Shown here piece by piece: positions 27,110 to 37,489 of a DNA stretch of 64,000 nucleotides. The stretch is from assembly GCF_030930995.1 (NCBI RefSeq), contig NZ_CP133217.1:2904001-2968000 (forward strand), read 5' to 3'. The number at the start of each line of letters is the position of its first letter. Position 1 is the first letter of the stretch. The notes below the pieces were generated by a model, which had not been told where the DNA came from, did not search any database, and was given only the letters and a program-made list of their open reading frames with translations. The translations under genes and the position numbers were made by a program. Origin of the DNA: Thiothrix subterranea. GTDB lineage: Bacteria; Pseudomonadota; Gammaproteobacteria; Thiotrichales; Thiotrichaceae.

Positions 27110-29935
27110 ATGGACAAGACCTACCAACCTCAAGACATCGAACAACGCTGGTATCAGCATTGGGAACAAAGCGGCTATTTCGCCCCGAAAGGCGAGGGCA
27201 AGCCGTATTGCATCATGATCCCGCCGCCGAACGTCACCGGCACGCTGCACATGGGGCACGGTTTCAACCAGATGGTGATCGACACCCTGATCCGCTACCA
27301 CCGCATGAAGGGCGACAAAACCCTTTACCAACCCGGCACTGACCACGCAGGCATTGCCACGCAAATGGTGGTCGAACGCCAATTGCTAGCGCAAGGTGTG
27401 ACCCGCCACGATCTGGGGCGTGAGGCGTTCCTCGAAAAAGTCTGGGAGTGGAAAGGTCAATCCGGCGACACCATCAACCGCCAATTGCGCCGTCTGGGGA
27501 CAACCCCCGACTGGTCACGCGAACGCTTTACGATGGACGAAGGCTTGTCGGAAGCGGTGCGCGAAGTGTTCGTGCGCCTGCATGAGGAAGGCTTGATCTA
27601 TCGCGGCAAACGCTTGGTGAACTGGGATACTGTGCTGCACACCGCCGTTTCCGACCTTGAAGTCGTGTCCGAAGAAGAAAATGGCAATATGTGGCACTTC
27701 CGCTACCCGCTGGCGGATGCGGCGGGCAATGCCACCGATGAATTCCTGATCGTTGCTACCACGCGCCCGGAAACCATGCTGGGTGACTCCGCCGTTGCCG
27801 TGAACCCGAAAGACGAGCGTTACCAGCATTTGATCGGCAAAAACGTGGTGCTGCCGCTGGTTGGGCGTTTGATTCCGGTGGTAGGCGACGATTACGCTGA
27901 CCCGGAAAAAGGCACGGGTTGCGTGAAAATCACCCCCGCGCACGATTTCAACGACTATCAGGTGGGCAAGCGTCACAACCTGCCGCTGATCAATATTTTC
28001 ACCATTGATGCCTGCATCAACGATGTTTCACCGGAAAAGTATCAAGGGCTGGAACGCTTTGCGGCGCGTAAGCAAATCGTGGCGGATATGGATGCGCTCG
28101 GCTTGCTGGACAAAATCGAAGACCACAAGCTGATGGTGCCGCGTGGCGACCGTTCCGGCACGGTGATTGAACCGTACCTGACCGACCAGTGGTACGTGGA
28201 TTTGACCCGCGAAACGCTGGATGACGGGCGACCCGGCGGCAAAACCGCGATTGCGCAACCCGCGATTGACGTGGTGGCGAGCGGCGAAGTGCGCTTCATT
28301 CCGGGCAACTGGGTGAACACTTACAACCACTGGATGAACAACCTCGACGACTGGTGTATTTCACGCCAGTTGTGGTGGGGACATCGTATTCCGGCGTGGT
28401 ATGACGAGGCGGGCAATGTTTACGTGGCGCGTTCCGAAGATGAGGTGCGCAGCAAATACAACCTGCCTGTTGACCTTGCGTTGCGTCAGGATGAGGACGT
28501 GCTGGATACGTGGTTCTCCTCCGCGCTGTGGCCGTTTTCGACCCTCGGCTGGCCGAATGTGGACGATGAGGCGCTGAAAGCGTTTTACCCCACGCAGATG
28601 TTGATGACTGGCTTCGACATCATCTTCTTCTGGGTGGCGCGGATGATCATGTTCGGCAAGAAATTCATGGGCGATGTGCCGTTCCGCGACGTGTACATCC
28701 ACGGGCTGGTGAAGGATGCTGACGGGCAGAAAATGTCCAAATCCAAGGGCAATGTGCTCGACCCGCTCGACATTATCGACGGCATCGACCTCGAAGCACT
28801 GGTTGCCAAGCGCACCAGCGGCATGATGCAGCCGCAACTCGCCGCCAAAATCGACAAAGCCACCCGCAAACAATTCCCCGATGGTATTACCCCGCACGGC
28901 ACGGACGCGCTGCGCATGACGTTTGCTTCGTTCGCCACCGCCGGGCGCGACATCCGTTTCGACATGCAGCGGCTGGAAGGCTACCGCAATTTCTGCAACA
29001 AGCTGTGGAACGCGGCGCGTTACGTGCTGATGCAGTGCGAAGAGCAGGACACCGGGCTGGACGATACTTTGCCGGTGGAATTGTCGGCAGCGGATCGCTG
29101 GATCATTTCCTTGCTGCAACAGACCGAGGCTGAAGTCGCTGACCACATCGACAACTACCGTTTCGACCTTGCCGCCAAAGCGATGTACGAATTTGCCTGG
29201 CACGAATACTGCGACTGGTATCTGGAACTGACCAAGCCGATTTTGGGCAAAGCCAACGACAACCAAGCCGCCAAACGTGGCACACGCCGTACCTTGGTGC
29301 GCGTGCTGGAAGCAGCGTTGCGCCTGATGCACCCGATCATGCCGTTCATCACCGAAGAAATCTGGCAGAACATCAAGAGCTTGGCGGGCGTGTCCGGCGA
29401 TTCCATCATGCTGCAACCCTACCCCGTCGCTGACACTGCGCTGATTGATCAGGCAGCACTGGCGGAAATCGAATGGGTGAAAGCCTTCATCATGGGCATC
29501 CGCCGCATCCGTTCCGAGATGGACATCAAGCCGGGGCAAGTGCTGGATGTGCTGCTACAAAACTGGAGCGACACCGACAAGGCACTGTTCACCACCAGCG
29601 AAGCGTTTGCGCGGACGCTGGCGAAAGTCGGCAATGTGACGTGGCTGGAAGCCGGGGCGGATGCGCCGGAATCGGCTACTGCGCTGGTCGGCGAGATGCA
29701 AATCCTCATCCCGCTGGCAGGGCTGATCGACAAAGATGCGGAAATTGCGCGGCTGAGCAAGGAAATCGAGAAGCTGCAAAAGAACCTCGGCGGGCTGGAA
29801 GGTCGGCTGAATAATCCGGCGTTTGCGGACAAAGCTCCGGCGGCAGTGCTGGAACAGACGCGCAAACAGGCGGATGAGCAGCGGGCAGCGTTGGGGCAGT
29901 TGCAGGGGCAGTTGGAGAAGATTCGGGCGTTGTGA
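27110..29935 (+). CDS. valS: Valyl-tRNA synthetase
   Basis: Charges tRNA-Val. The 941-residue class I enzyme has the HIGH-type motif in [12 protein letters not shown] near residue 45, an editing (CP1) domain at about 190-340, KMSKSKGN near 540, an anticodon-binding domain and the C-terminal coiled coil ([18 protein letters not shown]) of bacterial ValRS. No defects seen. Confidence 0.98.
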   Translation: MDKTYQPQDIEQRWYQHWEQSGYFAPKGEGKPYCIMIPPPNVTGTLHMGHGFNQMVIDTLIRYHRMKGDKTLYQPGTDHAGIATQMVVERQLLAQGVTRHDLGREAFLEKVWEWKGQSGDTINRQLRRLGTTPDWSRERFTMDEGLSEAVREVFVRLHEEGLIYRGKRLVNWDTVLHTAVSDLEVVSEEENGNMWHFRYPLADAAGNATDEFLIVATTRPETMLGDSAVAVNPKDERYQHLIGKNVVLPLVGRLIPVVGDDYADPEKGTGCVKITPAHDFNDYQVGKRHNLPLINIFTIDACINDVSPEKYQGLERFAARKQIVADMDALGLLDKIEDHKLMVPRGDRSGTVIEPYLTDQWYVDLTRETLDDGRPGGKTAIAQPAIDVVASGEVRFIPGNWVNTYNHWMNNLDDWCISRQLWWGHRIPAWYDEAGNVYVARSEDEVRSKYNLPVDLALRQDEDVLDTWFSSALWPFSTLGWPNVDDEALKAFYPTQMLMTGFDIIFFWVARMIMFGKKFMGDVPFRDVYIHGLVKDADGQKMSKSKGNVLDPLDIIDGIDLEALVAKRTSGMMQPQLAAKIDKATRKQFPDGITPHGTDALRMTFASFATAGRDIRFDMQRLEGYRNFCNKLWNAARYVLMQCEEQDTGLDDTLPVELSAADRWIISLLQQTEAEVADHIDNYRFDLAAKAMYEFAWHEYCDWYLELTKPILGKANDNQAAKRGTRRTLVRVLEAALRLMHPIMPFITEEIWQNIKSLAGVSGDSIMLQPYPVADTALIDQAALAEIEWVKAFIMGIRRIRSEMDIKPGQVLDVLLQNWSDTDKALFTTSEAFARTLAKVGNVTWLEAGADAPESATALVGEMQILIPLAGLIDKDAEIARLSKEIEKLQKNLGGLEGRLNNPAFADKAPAAVLEQTRKQADEQRAALGQLQGQLEKIRAL

Positions 29936-29956
29936 TTGCTAATCGTAAATAATTAG

Positions 29957-29992
29957 AACTGGGAGGAGTTATTACTTTCTCATCCCAGTTTT
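29957..29992 (+). terminator. Probable terminator after valS
   Basis: AACTGGGA at 29957-29964 pairs with TCCCAGTT at 29983-29990, followed by a short T stretch. The 18-base loop is large, so the call is moderate. Confidence 0.5.
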
Positions 29993-30045
29993 GATATTGG
30001 CTAGGTGAATTGTGACAATAACAGGATCATAATAAGGGCTACATA

Positions 30046-30249
30046 ATGGACGAATTATCTACCAATAGCCTTAGCGGACTTGAAAAACTCGAACTAATGG
30101 ATGAATTCGATGACTTAGCCGATAAAATAGACAACAATCAAATTCCAGAATCAGCTAAAATTGAACTAAGAAAAAGTTTTGATATTTTGCTAGCCCTGTT
30201 CGATGATCAAATTACTCCAAGTGGCATCGAAAAAATAAGGCTTGTATGA
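30046..30249 (+). CDS. Small acidic hypothetical protein upstream of a disrupted nuclease
   Basis: A 67-residue acidic, helix-rich protein (LEKLELMDEFDDLADKID, AKIELRKSFDILLALF), with AT-rich codon use unlike valS. Its stop TGA lies just before an IS3-family element, so the gene is intact. In the ancestral sequence its end overlapped the start of the restriction endonuclease that now lies beyond the element, which suggests co-translation and perhaps a protective or regulatory partner role. No family recognised. Confidence 0.6.
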   Translation: MDELSTNSLSGLEKLELMDEFDDLADKIDNNQIPESAKIELRKSFDILLALFDDQITPSGIEKIRLV

Positions 30250-30273
30250 TCTAGCCCCTTAAACCCGGACACC

Positions 30274-31143
30274 TCAACTTGTGAGGAATTGTGCTTCAAA
30301 GTCCAGCGGGCTGAGATAGCCTAGGGTACTGTGCAAGCGGTTACGGTTGTAATCGGTTTCGATGTACTCGAAAACGGTTTGTTTCATGGCATCCCGTGTG
30401 GCAAATCGTTCACCGTGGATGCATTCTACTTTCAGAGAATGAAAAAAGCTTTCGGCACACGCATTATCATAGCAATTCCCTTTGGCACTCATGCTGCTAT
30501 GCAGTTGGTGCTGTTGTATCAGTTGTTGGTAAGCGTGGGAGCAATATTGGCTGCCACGGTCGGAATGGACAATCACGCCTTTGGGATGTTTACGTTTCCA
30601 CAGTGCCATTTGCAGGGCATCACAAACCAAGTCAGCGGTCATGCGTTGATCCATTGCCCAACCAATCACTTGGCGGGAGAATAGGTCAATGATAACCGCC
30701 AGATATAGCCAGCCTTCGTCTGTCCACAAGTAAGTGATGTCACCGACCCATTTCTGGTTTGGGGCAGTCGCTGTAAAGTTCTGTTCCAGCAGATTGGGCG
30801 ACACTGGCAACGAATGGCGGCTATGGGTGGTTGCCTTGAATTTCCGCGCTGCTTTGGCGACTAATCCCTGACGTTTCAAGCTGTTGGCAATGGTTTTGCG
30901 GTTGTAATGCAGTCCATCCTTTGCCGATAGTTTACATAAACGCCATGCGCCATAGCAGCCTTTCTTGGACTGGAAGGCGGTAGCAACCTGAGTATCGAGT
31001 AATGCTTGCCGTTGCTCACGTTGCCGATCGTTGGATTGTCGCTCCAGCCATTCATAGTAACTGCTGCGGGCAACACCCAATGCTTGGCACAGGCGGGGAA
31101 TGCAGAATTCACGGCTATGTTGTTGAATAAAGGCGTACTTCAC
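30274..31143 (-). CDS. IS3-family transposase OrfB (DDE integrase domain)
   Basis: A 289-residue rve-type integrase domain. The N-terminal helical part has [14 protein letters not shown]; the catalytic triad is visible as D in GDITYLW, D in HSDRGSQY and E in [12 protein letters not shown]. It is made by -1 frameshifting from OrfA, and the frame upstream of its GTG remains open through the slippery site, as expected for an OrfAB fusion. Confidence 0.95.
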   Translation of the reverse strand: MKYAFIQQHSREFCIPRLCQALGVARSSYYEWLERQSNDRQREQRQALLDTQVATAFQSKKGCYGAWRLCKLSAKDGLHYNRKTIANSLKRQGLVAKAARKFKATTHSRHSLPVSPNLLEQNFTATAPNQKWVGDITYLWTDEGWLYLAVIIDLFSRQVIGWAMDQRMTADLVCDALQMALWKRKHPKGVIVHSDRGSQYCSHAYQQLIQQHQLHSSMSAKGNCYDNACAESFFHSLKVECIHGERFATRDAMKQTVFEYIETDYNRNRLHSTLGYLSPLDFEAQFLTS

Positions 31144-31436
31144 TTGAGCTGTCTCGCAAAGTACGCGCTGGCCTTTTTTAGGATAGCCACCTCTTCTTGG
31201 GCTATCAGCAGTTCCCGTTTGAGTTTGGCGATTTCAGCCGCTTGCTCTTGTTCGCGACTGCTAACCGTTTGCTGCTGCGTTTGTTTGGCACGCCAGCCGT
31301 AGAGTTGTGATTCATGTAAACCCAGTTGACGCGCTGCTTCCGCGTAACCGATTCGATCGGCCAACCTCAGGGCTTCCTCTTTATAACTCGCGGAACGGCG
31401 TGTGTAGGGCTTGGTTGTTGGTTTGCTTGGTTTCAT
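31140..31436 (-). CDS. IS3-family transposase OrfA (helix-turn-helix)
   Basis: A 98-residue OrfA with an HTH_Tnp_1 domain ([32 protein letters not shown]) and a leucine-zipper-like C-terminus ([20 protein letters not shown]). It binds the element ends. An AAAAAAG stretch at 31173-31179 (minus strand) lies in the overlap with OrfB and fits a programmed -1 frameshift site. Confidence 0.93.
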   Translation of the reverse strand: MKPSKPTTKPYTRRSASYKEEALRLADRIGYAEAARQLGLHESQLYGWRAKQTQQQTVSSREQEQAAEIAKLKRELLIAQEEVAILKKASAYFARQLK

Positions 31437-31499
31437 CTTTCACCTCAAGTGTCGAGTATAGTGTACTCACTTCTTGGGGTGTCCGGGTTTGCTGGGCTA

Positions 31500-32132
31500 G
31501 ATCATGTAAGAGAACTGGCGAAAGCTAGGAATGCTCTGGAAAAAAATGACCTTACACTTTCAGAACGTAAAAGATTAGATGATCGGATAGAAATGGTCAG
31601 ATTTCTATTATTAACAGACGAAGACCAACAAAAGTCGATCATCAGCTCTATAGTTGATAGCAATCAACGTATTCTAAAAAACAGATTAAAAGAAAAACTT
31701 GATAATATAAATCCTCATACTTTTGAACGGATTATTGCTAAACTATTGAGTTTTATGGGATATGCTAATATAGAAGCTACTAAAAAAAGTCGAGATGGTG
31801 GAATAGACATAGTTGCATACTCAGATATTGGCAAACTACATAGAATAAAAACCGTTGTTCAGGTAAAAAGAATAAAAGCTAATGTAGGAACACCTGTTGT
31901 AGACAATCTACGAGGCGCAATGAATGCGTGTGGTGCTGATAGAGGATTGATTATAACGACAAGTGATTTCAGCAAAGATTGCCGAAAATCAACAAAACAT
32001 GATAGTGCACTAAAAGTTCATCTCATCAATGGCAACGAGTTGGTTGATCTATTAATTCAGCATGAGGTTGGGGTGAAATCAGAAAATATAACCATTTATT
32101 CTATTGACGAAGATTTCTTAAGTTCAGTGTAA
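31500..32132 (+). pseudogene. Mrr-like restriction endonuclease, start separated by IS3 insertion
   Basis: About 210 codons of an Mrr-type PD-(D/E)xK nuclease: HTFERIIAKLLSFMGY, then DGGIDIVAY and VVQVKRIKA (catalytic D and QxK), and GLIITTSDFS. Mrr-like enzymes cut modified DNA. The frame now runs upstream into the IS3 element. Removing the element and one GATC copy restores a frame that opens after a TAA and offers TTG at 30242 as the only nearby start, two codons before the insertion point. So the element cuts off promoter and start. A shorter product from an internal ATG would keep the nuclease core. AT-rich, likely acquired horizontally. Confidence 0.7.
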
Positions 32133-32158
32133 AATACGCGAAAGCATTAACAAACAGA

Positions 32159-32546
32159 TTAAAAATCATCAGGTAATAAAAAACCAAGCTCAAAGTTAAA
32201 AACACCATTCTCCTCAAAAGTGTAGGCTTTTGAACCATCAAAACCAAGTTTTAGTTGATATTCACCTGATAGCACAACACTTTTAGACTCTGCATCTTTT
32301 ACTATTTCATCGAAATTTTTATTAATTTCAGATTCCCAGTTGATAATTTTTCTTTTTATATTCAACATTATATCAACTGCATCTATGTTATTTTTATTGC
32401 TTGACACTCCATTTCCAAGTCCATTATAAATAGTTCCATCATTGACCATTACTGGAAAGTTTAATTTTGACTTCCTTAACTTTTTAACGTCATCATCAGT
32501 AATATTACACATCATAGATGAGTTACTGCGAGCACGGTAAACAGAT
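32159..32546 (-). pseudogene. C-terminal part of an unknown gene split by nested insertion sequences
   Basis: The first 118 codons readable from ATG 32515 look like a small hypothetical gene, but the frame stays open upstream to the IS5 terminus at 32547. Joined across the element to the frame at 36201-36694, with one copy of the AGAT duplication removed, it gives one continuous frame of 294 codons. So this is the C-terminal 129 codons of that gene. The sequence is AT-rich and no domain is recognised. Confidence 0.75.
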
Positions 32547-32624
32547 GGGAATCTCTAAAAACCCCCTGAACCCCGTACAAATGTGAGAAAATACCCATCT
32601 GAGTCAACGACCTCGTTACTAGCC

Positions 32625-33033
32625 ATGCCCAAGAAAAGTGCCATCAAAACCAGCCTGTTTGCCGCCGAAGAACGGGAACAGAAACTCGACCGCAAGGGCG
32701 ACCTGCTGTCTACCCTAAATCAGCACGTCAACTTTGTCGCCTTAGCAGCAGAAATTGATCGCATCGCCCCACGTCCCTCAAGCAAACAGGGAGGCCGTCC
32801 GCCCTATCCTACGGAACTGATGGTACGGATCTTGGTATTGCAACACCTGTACAACCTGTCGGACGAGGCATTGGAATACCAATTGATTGACCGGCTGTCG
32901 TTCCAACGGTTTTGTGGCCTGCGGCATTCCAGCACGATCCCGGATGCCAATACCTTGTGGGTATTCCGTGAACGGATCAGTGCGGCAGGTGGCGCGGATG
33001 CCCTGTTTGATGCCGTCCAACGGCAGTTACAAC
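32625..33033 (+). pseudogene. IS5-family transposase, N-terminal part (split by IS66)
   Basis: Encodes the DUF772-type N-terminal domain of IS5 transposases (FVALAAEIDRIAPRPSSK, GGRPPYPTELMVRILVLQ, LSDEALEYQLIDRLSFQRF) from the ATG at 32625. It breaks off at the 8-bp duplication GTTACAAC (33026-33033). The remaining part resumes in frame at 35413, giving QRQLQQHGFIARGG across the joint. The gene is inactive as it stands. Confidence 0.88.
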
Positions 33034-33041
33034 GTAAACGG

Positions 33042-34658
33042 TCATTCTAGCCCGTCGTTGACATCCGCAAACAAATCCGAGCGCAATGGCTTATCCGCAA
33101 ACCGTTGTTTCCAACATCTTGGCGTAAGGTCTTGTACCTGAGAAGCGGGATGCTCACTAACGCGCAACAGAACATCCATCAGATAGACATACGGGTTAAT
33201 GTCATGCAGGCGGCAGGTGGTGATCAGGCTTTGGATGATGCCCACGTGTTCCGCGCCGAGTTCTGTCCAGCAGAACAACCAGTTTTTCCTGCCCATGGGG
33301 ATGGGGCGCAGGGCGCGTTCGATGTGGTTGGTATCCATTGGCACGTCGGGATCTTCCAGAAACACGCGCAGTTCGTGTTCGCGGCGGATGACATAACCAA
33401 GGGCTTTGGTGAGCGGGTTGGAGGGGATTAAATCGGCACGTTGTAATTGGGTTTGGCACCATTCAAAGAACTGGTCGACCAACGGCTTGCTGTGGGTGAG
33501 GCGGTAGGTACGTTTGGCTTCCCCGTCGAGTTTTTTCTCGTTAATCCGGGCTTCGTGCTGATAGAGTGCCGCGATGGTGTCCAGTGCCTGACGCACCGCT
33601 TGTGGTTCAGCGGTTTCGGCGGCAATGAAGGTGCGACGGCTGTGTACCCAGCATTGGGCATGGGTAATCTTGTCATTGGCGTTGACGTAACTGGCATAAG
33701 CACGGTAACCGTCGCTGAGCAGTGTGCCGCTGAACTGTTGGCGAAGGGTCTTTTCAATGTGTTGCCGCCCACGGCTGGCGGAGAAGGTGAAGACGATTTC
33801 GTCCTGATCCCCGTACAGCGGCCAGAAGTAGCCTTGCTTCATCTTGCCGTTGCCTGCGGGGCTGGCTTTGATGGGGGTTTCGTCCATCGCCAGCAGCTTG
33901 CTTTGCAGTACGCTGGCGAGTTGCGCTTCGGCAATGGGTTTGAGTAGGTCGATGGTGCGTTTCACCGCATTGGTCAGCGTCGTGCGGCTGAGGGTGATCC
34001 CCGCTTGGGTCAGGCGTTGGTGCTGGCGGTACAGGGCAGGTGATACTGGAACTTGTCGACCAACATCCCCACCAAAAAGCTGACATCGGTGACGCTGCGT
34101 TCCAGCACGTTGGCGGGTGCAGGGCTGGGAAGCGGTGGGTTGCTGAGCGAAGCCGAAGCACTGCCCTTACGTTTGATGACGGGGCGCTCGTATTGCAGGA
34201 TCAGGTAGCTGGCAGGGCGTTGCGCCACCCGATGGGTCACCTGGTGCCGATCACCTCATACTGGTCAGCCTCTTCCCCTGAAGTTCCGGCGGGGTGAGGT
34301 GAATCACCTTGACCGGGACATCGGCGGTAAAGCGTAACCCGCTGTCATTCACGCAGTCATCGGGGCGCAGCTTGGGGGCTTTGCCGCGTTGGTAGGTGAC
34401 GGTAATGCTTTCACCCTCGGGTGCGGCAACCGGGGTGGCGGCGGGGGCAAACAACGGCAACTGCGCCACCGGTATCTCAACCGGACGCTTTTCCGATTTG
34501 CTGCCAAAGGCATGTTGCCTGAACCACGCTAATTGGCGTTTTAATTCGGCTATATCCTGTTTCAGGGCAGCATTTTCCTCACGCAACGCCAGCATTTCCG
34601 CCACAATCGGCGGCATGGGAACGCTGGTGTCAGACGGGGTGGATGGCTTTAAAATCAT
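33042..34658 (-). pseudogene. IS66 transposase TnpC, frameshifted
   Basis: The N-terminal zinc-finger part (AEMLALREENAALKQDIAEL, QHAFGSKSEKR) is open from 34658 to about 34265. Two shifts close together near 34265-34240 lead into VTHRVAQRPASYLILQYERP. A third near 34035, consistent with one missing C in CTGCCC-CTGTAC, leads to the core frame with LLAMDETPIKA, YWPLYGD-like and TNHIERALRPIPMGRKNWLF sequences. The domain order is complete but the product cannot be made in one chain, unless these are sequencing indels. Confidence 0.85.
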
Positions 34659-35029
34659 GGGCTTATTGTACCAGAATGTGGCTGCACAGGATACTGGTAA
34701 CGCTTGAATTGTCTGGATTTTTGCACCTCAATGCCTGCTAAAATCAACTGCAAATCCGTCCGGGTCAGTTCGCGCTGCCCGCTAGTTGTCGGCTGCACCC
34801 GGTATTGCCCCTGCTCCAGGCGTTGGCTCCATAAGCAATAGCCGCTGGGTTCAAAATAGAGGATCTTCATCTGGGTTTTACGCAGGTTCACAAACACGAA
34901 ATAATGCCCACTCAGGGGATTTTGCCCTAACTGGTTTTTCACCAAAGCGGTCAGCCCCGTAAAGCTTTTGCGCATGTCGGTGGCTTGGGTGCATAGCCAG
35001 ATGCGGGCGGTGGCTGCGGGGGCAAACAT
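34655..35029 (-). CDS. tnpB: IS66 accessory protein TnpB (Orf2 family)
   Basis: A 124-residue IS66 Orf2-family protein with TDMRKSFTGLTALV, the NPLSGHYFVFVNLRKTQMKIL core and the GYCLWSQRLEQG segment. Needed for IS66 transposition, exact role unknown. It overlaps tnpC by four bases and directly follows tnpA. Intact. Confidence 0.93.
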   Translation of the reverse strand: MFAPAATARIWLCTQATDMRKSFTGLTALVKNQLGQNPLSGHYFVFVNLRKTQMKILYFEPSGYCLWSQRLEQGQYRVQPTTSGQRELTRTDLQLILAGIEVQKSRQFKRYQYPVQPHSGTISP

Positions 35030-35319
35030 CAGCGTTGGCTCAGGCGTAGTTCAACACCATTCCCCAAACTCAGCACAATGTGCCAGCCTTGCCCCAGCGC
35101 GGCATGACCCGCCGATAATGCTCCCAAGTCGATGAAGGTATTGGCGGAAACGGCTGGTTCCTCCACGCCATCTGCGGAGCGTAGACGCTGCCGCCATTGG
35201 CAAAAACTGGCGTAACCGATACTGTGCTGTTCACAAAATGCCGGGGCGGATAAGCCGCTGGCTTGCCATTGGCTGATGAGGGTTTGCCATTCGCTGGCAC
35301 GGCGGTGAGGGCGTTTCAT
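35029..35319 (-). CDS. tnpA: IS66 accessory protein TnpA
   Basis: A 96-residue protein with the short helix-turn-helix typical of IS66 TnpA (WQTLISQWQASGLSAPAFCEQH, SIGYASFCQWRQRL). First gene of the minus-strand tnpA-tnpB-tnpC run. Intact. Confidence 0.9.
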   Translation of the reverse strand: MKRPHRRASEWQTLISQWQASGLSAPAFCEQHSIGYASFCQWRQRLRSADGVEEPAVSANTFIDLGALSAGHAALGQGWHIVLSLGNGVELRLSQR

Positions 35320-35412
35320 TGAGGTTTCCTTCGGTTGTTCAGGTTGGAAACCAGTTTAGGGCGTGGAAATCGCGAGGGCTAGACGTGCTGAAATGGCCGC
35401 TTACGTTACAAC

Positions 35413-36044
35413 AACACGGTTTTATTGCCCGTGGTGGTCAAATCGTCGATGCCACGCTGGTGGAAGCCCCCAAACAACATTTCCACAAAGAAGAAAAAGT
35501 ACTGTTGGAACAAGCGGCAACACCGGCGGACTGGACACCTGCCCAACGTCGCCAAAAGGATACGGAAGCAAGCTGGACGAAAAAACACGGCAAAAGCTAC
35601 CACGGTTACAAACTCAGTATCAGTGCCGATCGGAAATACAAACTCATCCGCAAACGCCACATCAGCACCGCCAAAGAACATGACACCAACCATTTTGAAG
35701 CGGTGCTTGACCGAGCCAACACCAGCCGTGACGTATGGGCGGACAAAGGTTACGAAAACCAATCCCGTGAACAACGCCTCAACCAAGGTAGCTGGCGGTT
35801 ACACATCCAGCACAAAGCCAAGAAAGGCAAGCCGCAATCCGACTGCCAGAAACGCCGCAACACCCGCATCGCCAGACCCCGCGCACGGGTTGAGCATGTG
35901 TTTGGGTCAATCTGTGCGATGGGTGGCAAAGCCATCCGCAGCATTGGGTTGGCACGGGCAGAATTTAGCCTCAGTATCAAGGCTGTCGTATACAACCTGC
36001 GGCGGCTCTGTTCGCTCAAAGAGGGCGGAGTTGTGCCCATTTGA
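35413..36044 (+). pseudogene. IS5-family transposase, C-terminal part (split by IS66)
   Basis: Contains the DDE catalytic domain: HGFIARGGQIVDATLVEAP with the first aspartate, YHGYKLSISADRKYK, DVWADKGYEN with the second, and RARVEHVFGS with the glutamate. The frame is open further upstream, but those codons belong to the IS66 terminus. Continues the N-terminal part ending at 33033. Confidence 0.88.
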
Positions 36045-36200
36045 TGGGAAAATCCCCGAAAAAACCGCAAAAATGCGGAAAAACAATTTGATTGTGGCTT
36101 GGTGTGCTAAAAATTGAGATGGGTTGGTGTTTTTTTAACAAAATGCCGATAGACCAACGCTAACCGTTGCAATACACCGGGTTTTTAGAGGTTCCCAGAT

Positions 36201-36694
36201 ATACTATGAGGCCAGTTATCATGAATTATCTGAATAATATCTTGCTGCGCCCATGCTCCGTGCTCTCTTATATCAAGAAAATATGCGTTTTTATCATCAA
36301 AGCGCACATAAAGTAATGACCCAGTTCTTGTAATGAATTCGTTTTTCAGAACTTCACCTAAATGCAGATGATATATACCCCAATGATTCAGAAGATCATC
36401 ATGAAAATTAGGGTTGAGAACTGACTTACTTAAGTACGGTGTTAAATCAGATCCTGCTTCAATTTCTTGTTCCAGCTTTCTCAAGCCGTTGATGTGATCA
36501 GGCGGGCAGAAAAATCCTCTTGATTTTAATACATTTCTTGCCATAGGTGTTATTAATTTTTTTCTTACATTCAAATACGCCAGTGATAATTGATCACCAA
36601 TCAGATTTGAGGTGTCAATTTTAGCATTATCAAGCTCACCTTTAGCAAAAAAGAGCCAATCAGAGTAAAAATCGAATTCAAACTTAACACTCAT
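36201..36694 (-). pseudogene. N-terminal part of an unknown gene split by nested insertion sequences
   Basis: Starts at ATG 36694 (MSVKFEFDFYSDW) 19 bases after xisI. The chain contains HWGIYHLHLGE and a later DIREHGAWAQQD segment with several conserved-looking histidines. At 36196 it enters the IS5 terminus and stops at once. Joined to 32546-32159, the restored product is 293 residues in one frame. I have seen the HHLHLG-type motif in uncharacterised mobile-region proteins but cannot name a function. AT-rich. Confidence 0.75.
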
Positions 36695-36712
36695 AATATA
36701 GATATAACCCAA

Positions 36713-37048
36713 TTAAACGACAGCAAACTCCGTATATTGCCTTACTGAAGGATGCCGAAATCCCAACACAATAGCCGCTTTAGGAATTCCCGCATCCGTC
36801 AATTCATTCGCAACCCCATATTCCGTACCGTCGTACTGCACCCAAATCTTATCATCAATCAACTGAATATGAATAACTGCACCTTGCAGATAATCATCCC
36901 TACGCCAACCCGCTTGCAATAAAACGTAATTGCCGTGCTCATCATCAAAACTAACACTGGATTTGATGACATCATCTGCGGAATCGTACTTAAGGTATTC
37001 CAGCAGGATTTTTTTGATGATTTCAGGGTAATTCAATTCGGTAGCCAT
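36713..37048 (-). CDS. XisI-like fdxN element excision controlling factor
   Basis: About 111 residues of the XisI family, which in cyanobacteria helps excision of the fdxN element and elsewhere usually pairs with XisH. Conserved parts are NYVLLQAGWRRDDYLQGAVIHIQL, DKIWVQYDGTEYGVANEL and IVLGFRHPSVRQYTEFAV. ATG 37048 is taken because the family region begins there, but no ribosome site is evident and an ATG at 37081 is possible. No xisH is adjacent. The split unknown gene lies immediately downstream on the same strand. Confidence 0.8.
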   Translation of the reverse strand: MATELNYPEIIKKILLEYLKYDSADDVIKSSVSFDDEHGNYVLLQAGWRRDDYLQGAVIHIQLIDDKIWVQYDGTEYGVANELTDAGIPKAAIVLGFRHPSVRQYTEFAVV

Positions 37049-37189
37049 TGCGTAATCGTCCAACCGTCCTTTTTGATAAAGCATGATTACGCTGAACATA
37101 GCACGGCTGGCAAACCGTCGCCATCCCGATTGAAACGCTCCGGGGCGAACATGCTACGCTTACCTAATTGCTTCATGCTGGAACACACC

Positions 37190-37444
37190 ATGCAAATCAC
37201 GTTAAACATTCCCGATCAATACCTTATCGACCAATCCCCCGACGAATTCGGCAAACGCATCAAGTTGTACGCTGCGCTGATGATGTTCCAAGAGGGAAGT
37301 TTGTCGGCGGATGCTGCATCTGAGTTTGCAGGTGTTGACCGTTTTACCTTTATCACCAAATGCCAGCAACACAACATCCCGCTGGTTGATTTCGCATCGG
37401 AAGAACTGGATGCGGAACTGGAAGATTTGCGGCGAAGACAGTAA
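37190..37444 (+). CDS. UPF0175 family antitoxin, orphan
   Basis: An 84-residue UPF0175 protein very close to the one at 1353-1607: shared MQITL start, RIKLYAAL core, and EFAGVDRFTFI segment. No DUF3368 toxin follows; a small antitoxin-like gene does. The ATG at 37190 is inside a longer open frame and is chosen by homology to the paralogue. Confidence 0.85.
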   Translation: MQITLNIPDQYLIDQSPDEFGKRIKLYAALMMFQEGSLSADAASEFAGVDRFTFITKCQQHNIPLVDFASEELDAELEDLRRRQ

Positions 37445-37489
37445 TGTGAGGAGAATCGTTACTGTACCCACTCCACAGGAGCAACAGCC

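Larger units (their letters stand above)
30252..31499 (-). mobile_element. IS3-family insertion sequence, complete (1248 bp)
   Basis: Imperfect terminal repeats: left TAGCCCCTTAAACCCGGACA, right (complement) TAGCCCAGCAAACCCGGACA. The four bases GATC flank both sides (30248-30251 and 31500-31503) as a target duplication. Two overlapping reading frames with an A6G slippery site encode the transposase on the minus strand. The element looks functional and splits a small-gene/restriction-endonuclease operon. Confidence 0.92.
33034..35404 (-). mobile_element. IS66-family insertion sequence (2371 bp)
   Basis: Ends GTAAACGGTCATT (left) and GTAAGCGGCCATT (right, complement) match the IS66 end pattern. 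The 8-bp direct repeat GTTACAAC flanks both sides (33026-33033, 35405-35412), the size expected for IS66. It carries tnpA, tnpB and a frameshifted tnpC on the minus strand and sits inside an IS5-family transposase gene. Confidence 0.93.
32547..36196 (+). mobile_element. IS5-family insertion sequence interrupted by an IS66 element
   Basis: Terminal repeats GGGAATCTCTAAAAACCC (left) and GGGAACCTCTAAAAACCC (right, complement). AGAT flanks both sides (32543-32546, 36197-36200). Without the IS66 insert and one target copy the element would be about 1271 bp with one 346-residue transposase. It inserted into an unknown gene next to xisI and was itself later hit by IS66. Confidence 0.88.

Noticed and set aside
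28361-29539. Long open frame of 392 codons antisense to valS
   Set aside because: It mirrors the codon structure of valS, has low-complexity His/Val/Gln-rich content and no start signal or domain.
31326-31499. Apparent N-terminal extension of the restriction endonuclease
   Set aside because: Read from within the IS3 element; nuclease sequence begins only at the GATC duplication.
35319-35412. Apparent N-terminus of a transposase before the catalytic part
   Set aside because: These codons belong to the IS66 terminus; the real IS5 sequence resumes after the GTTACAAC duplication.
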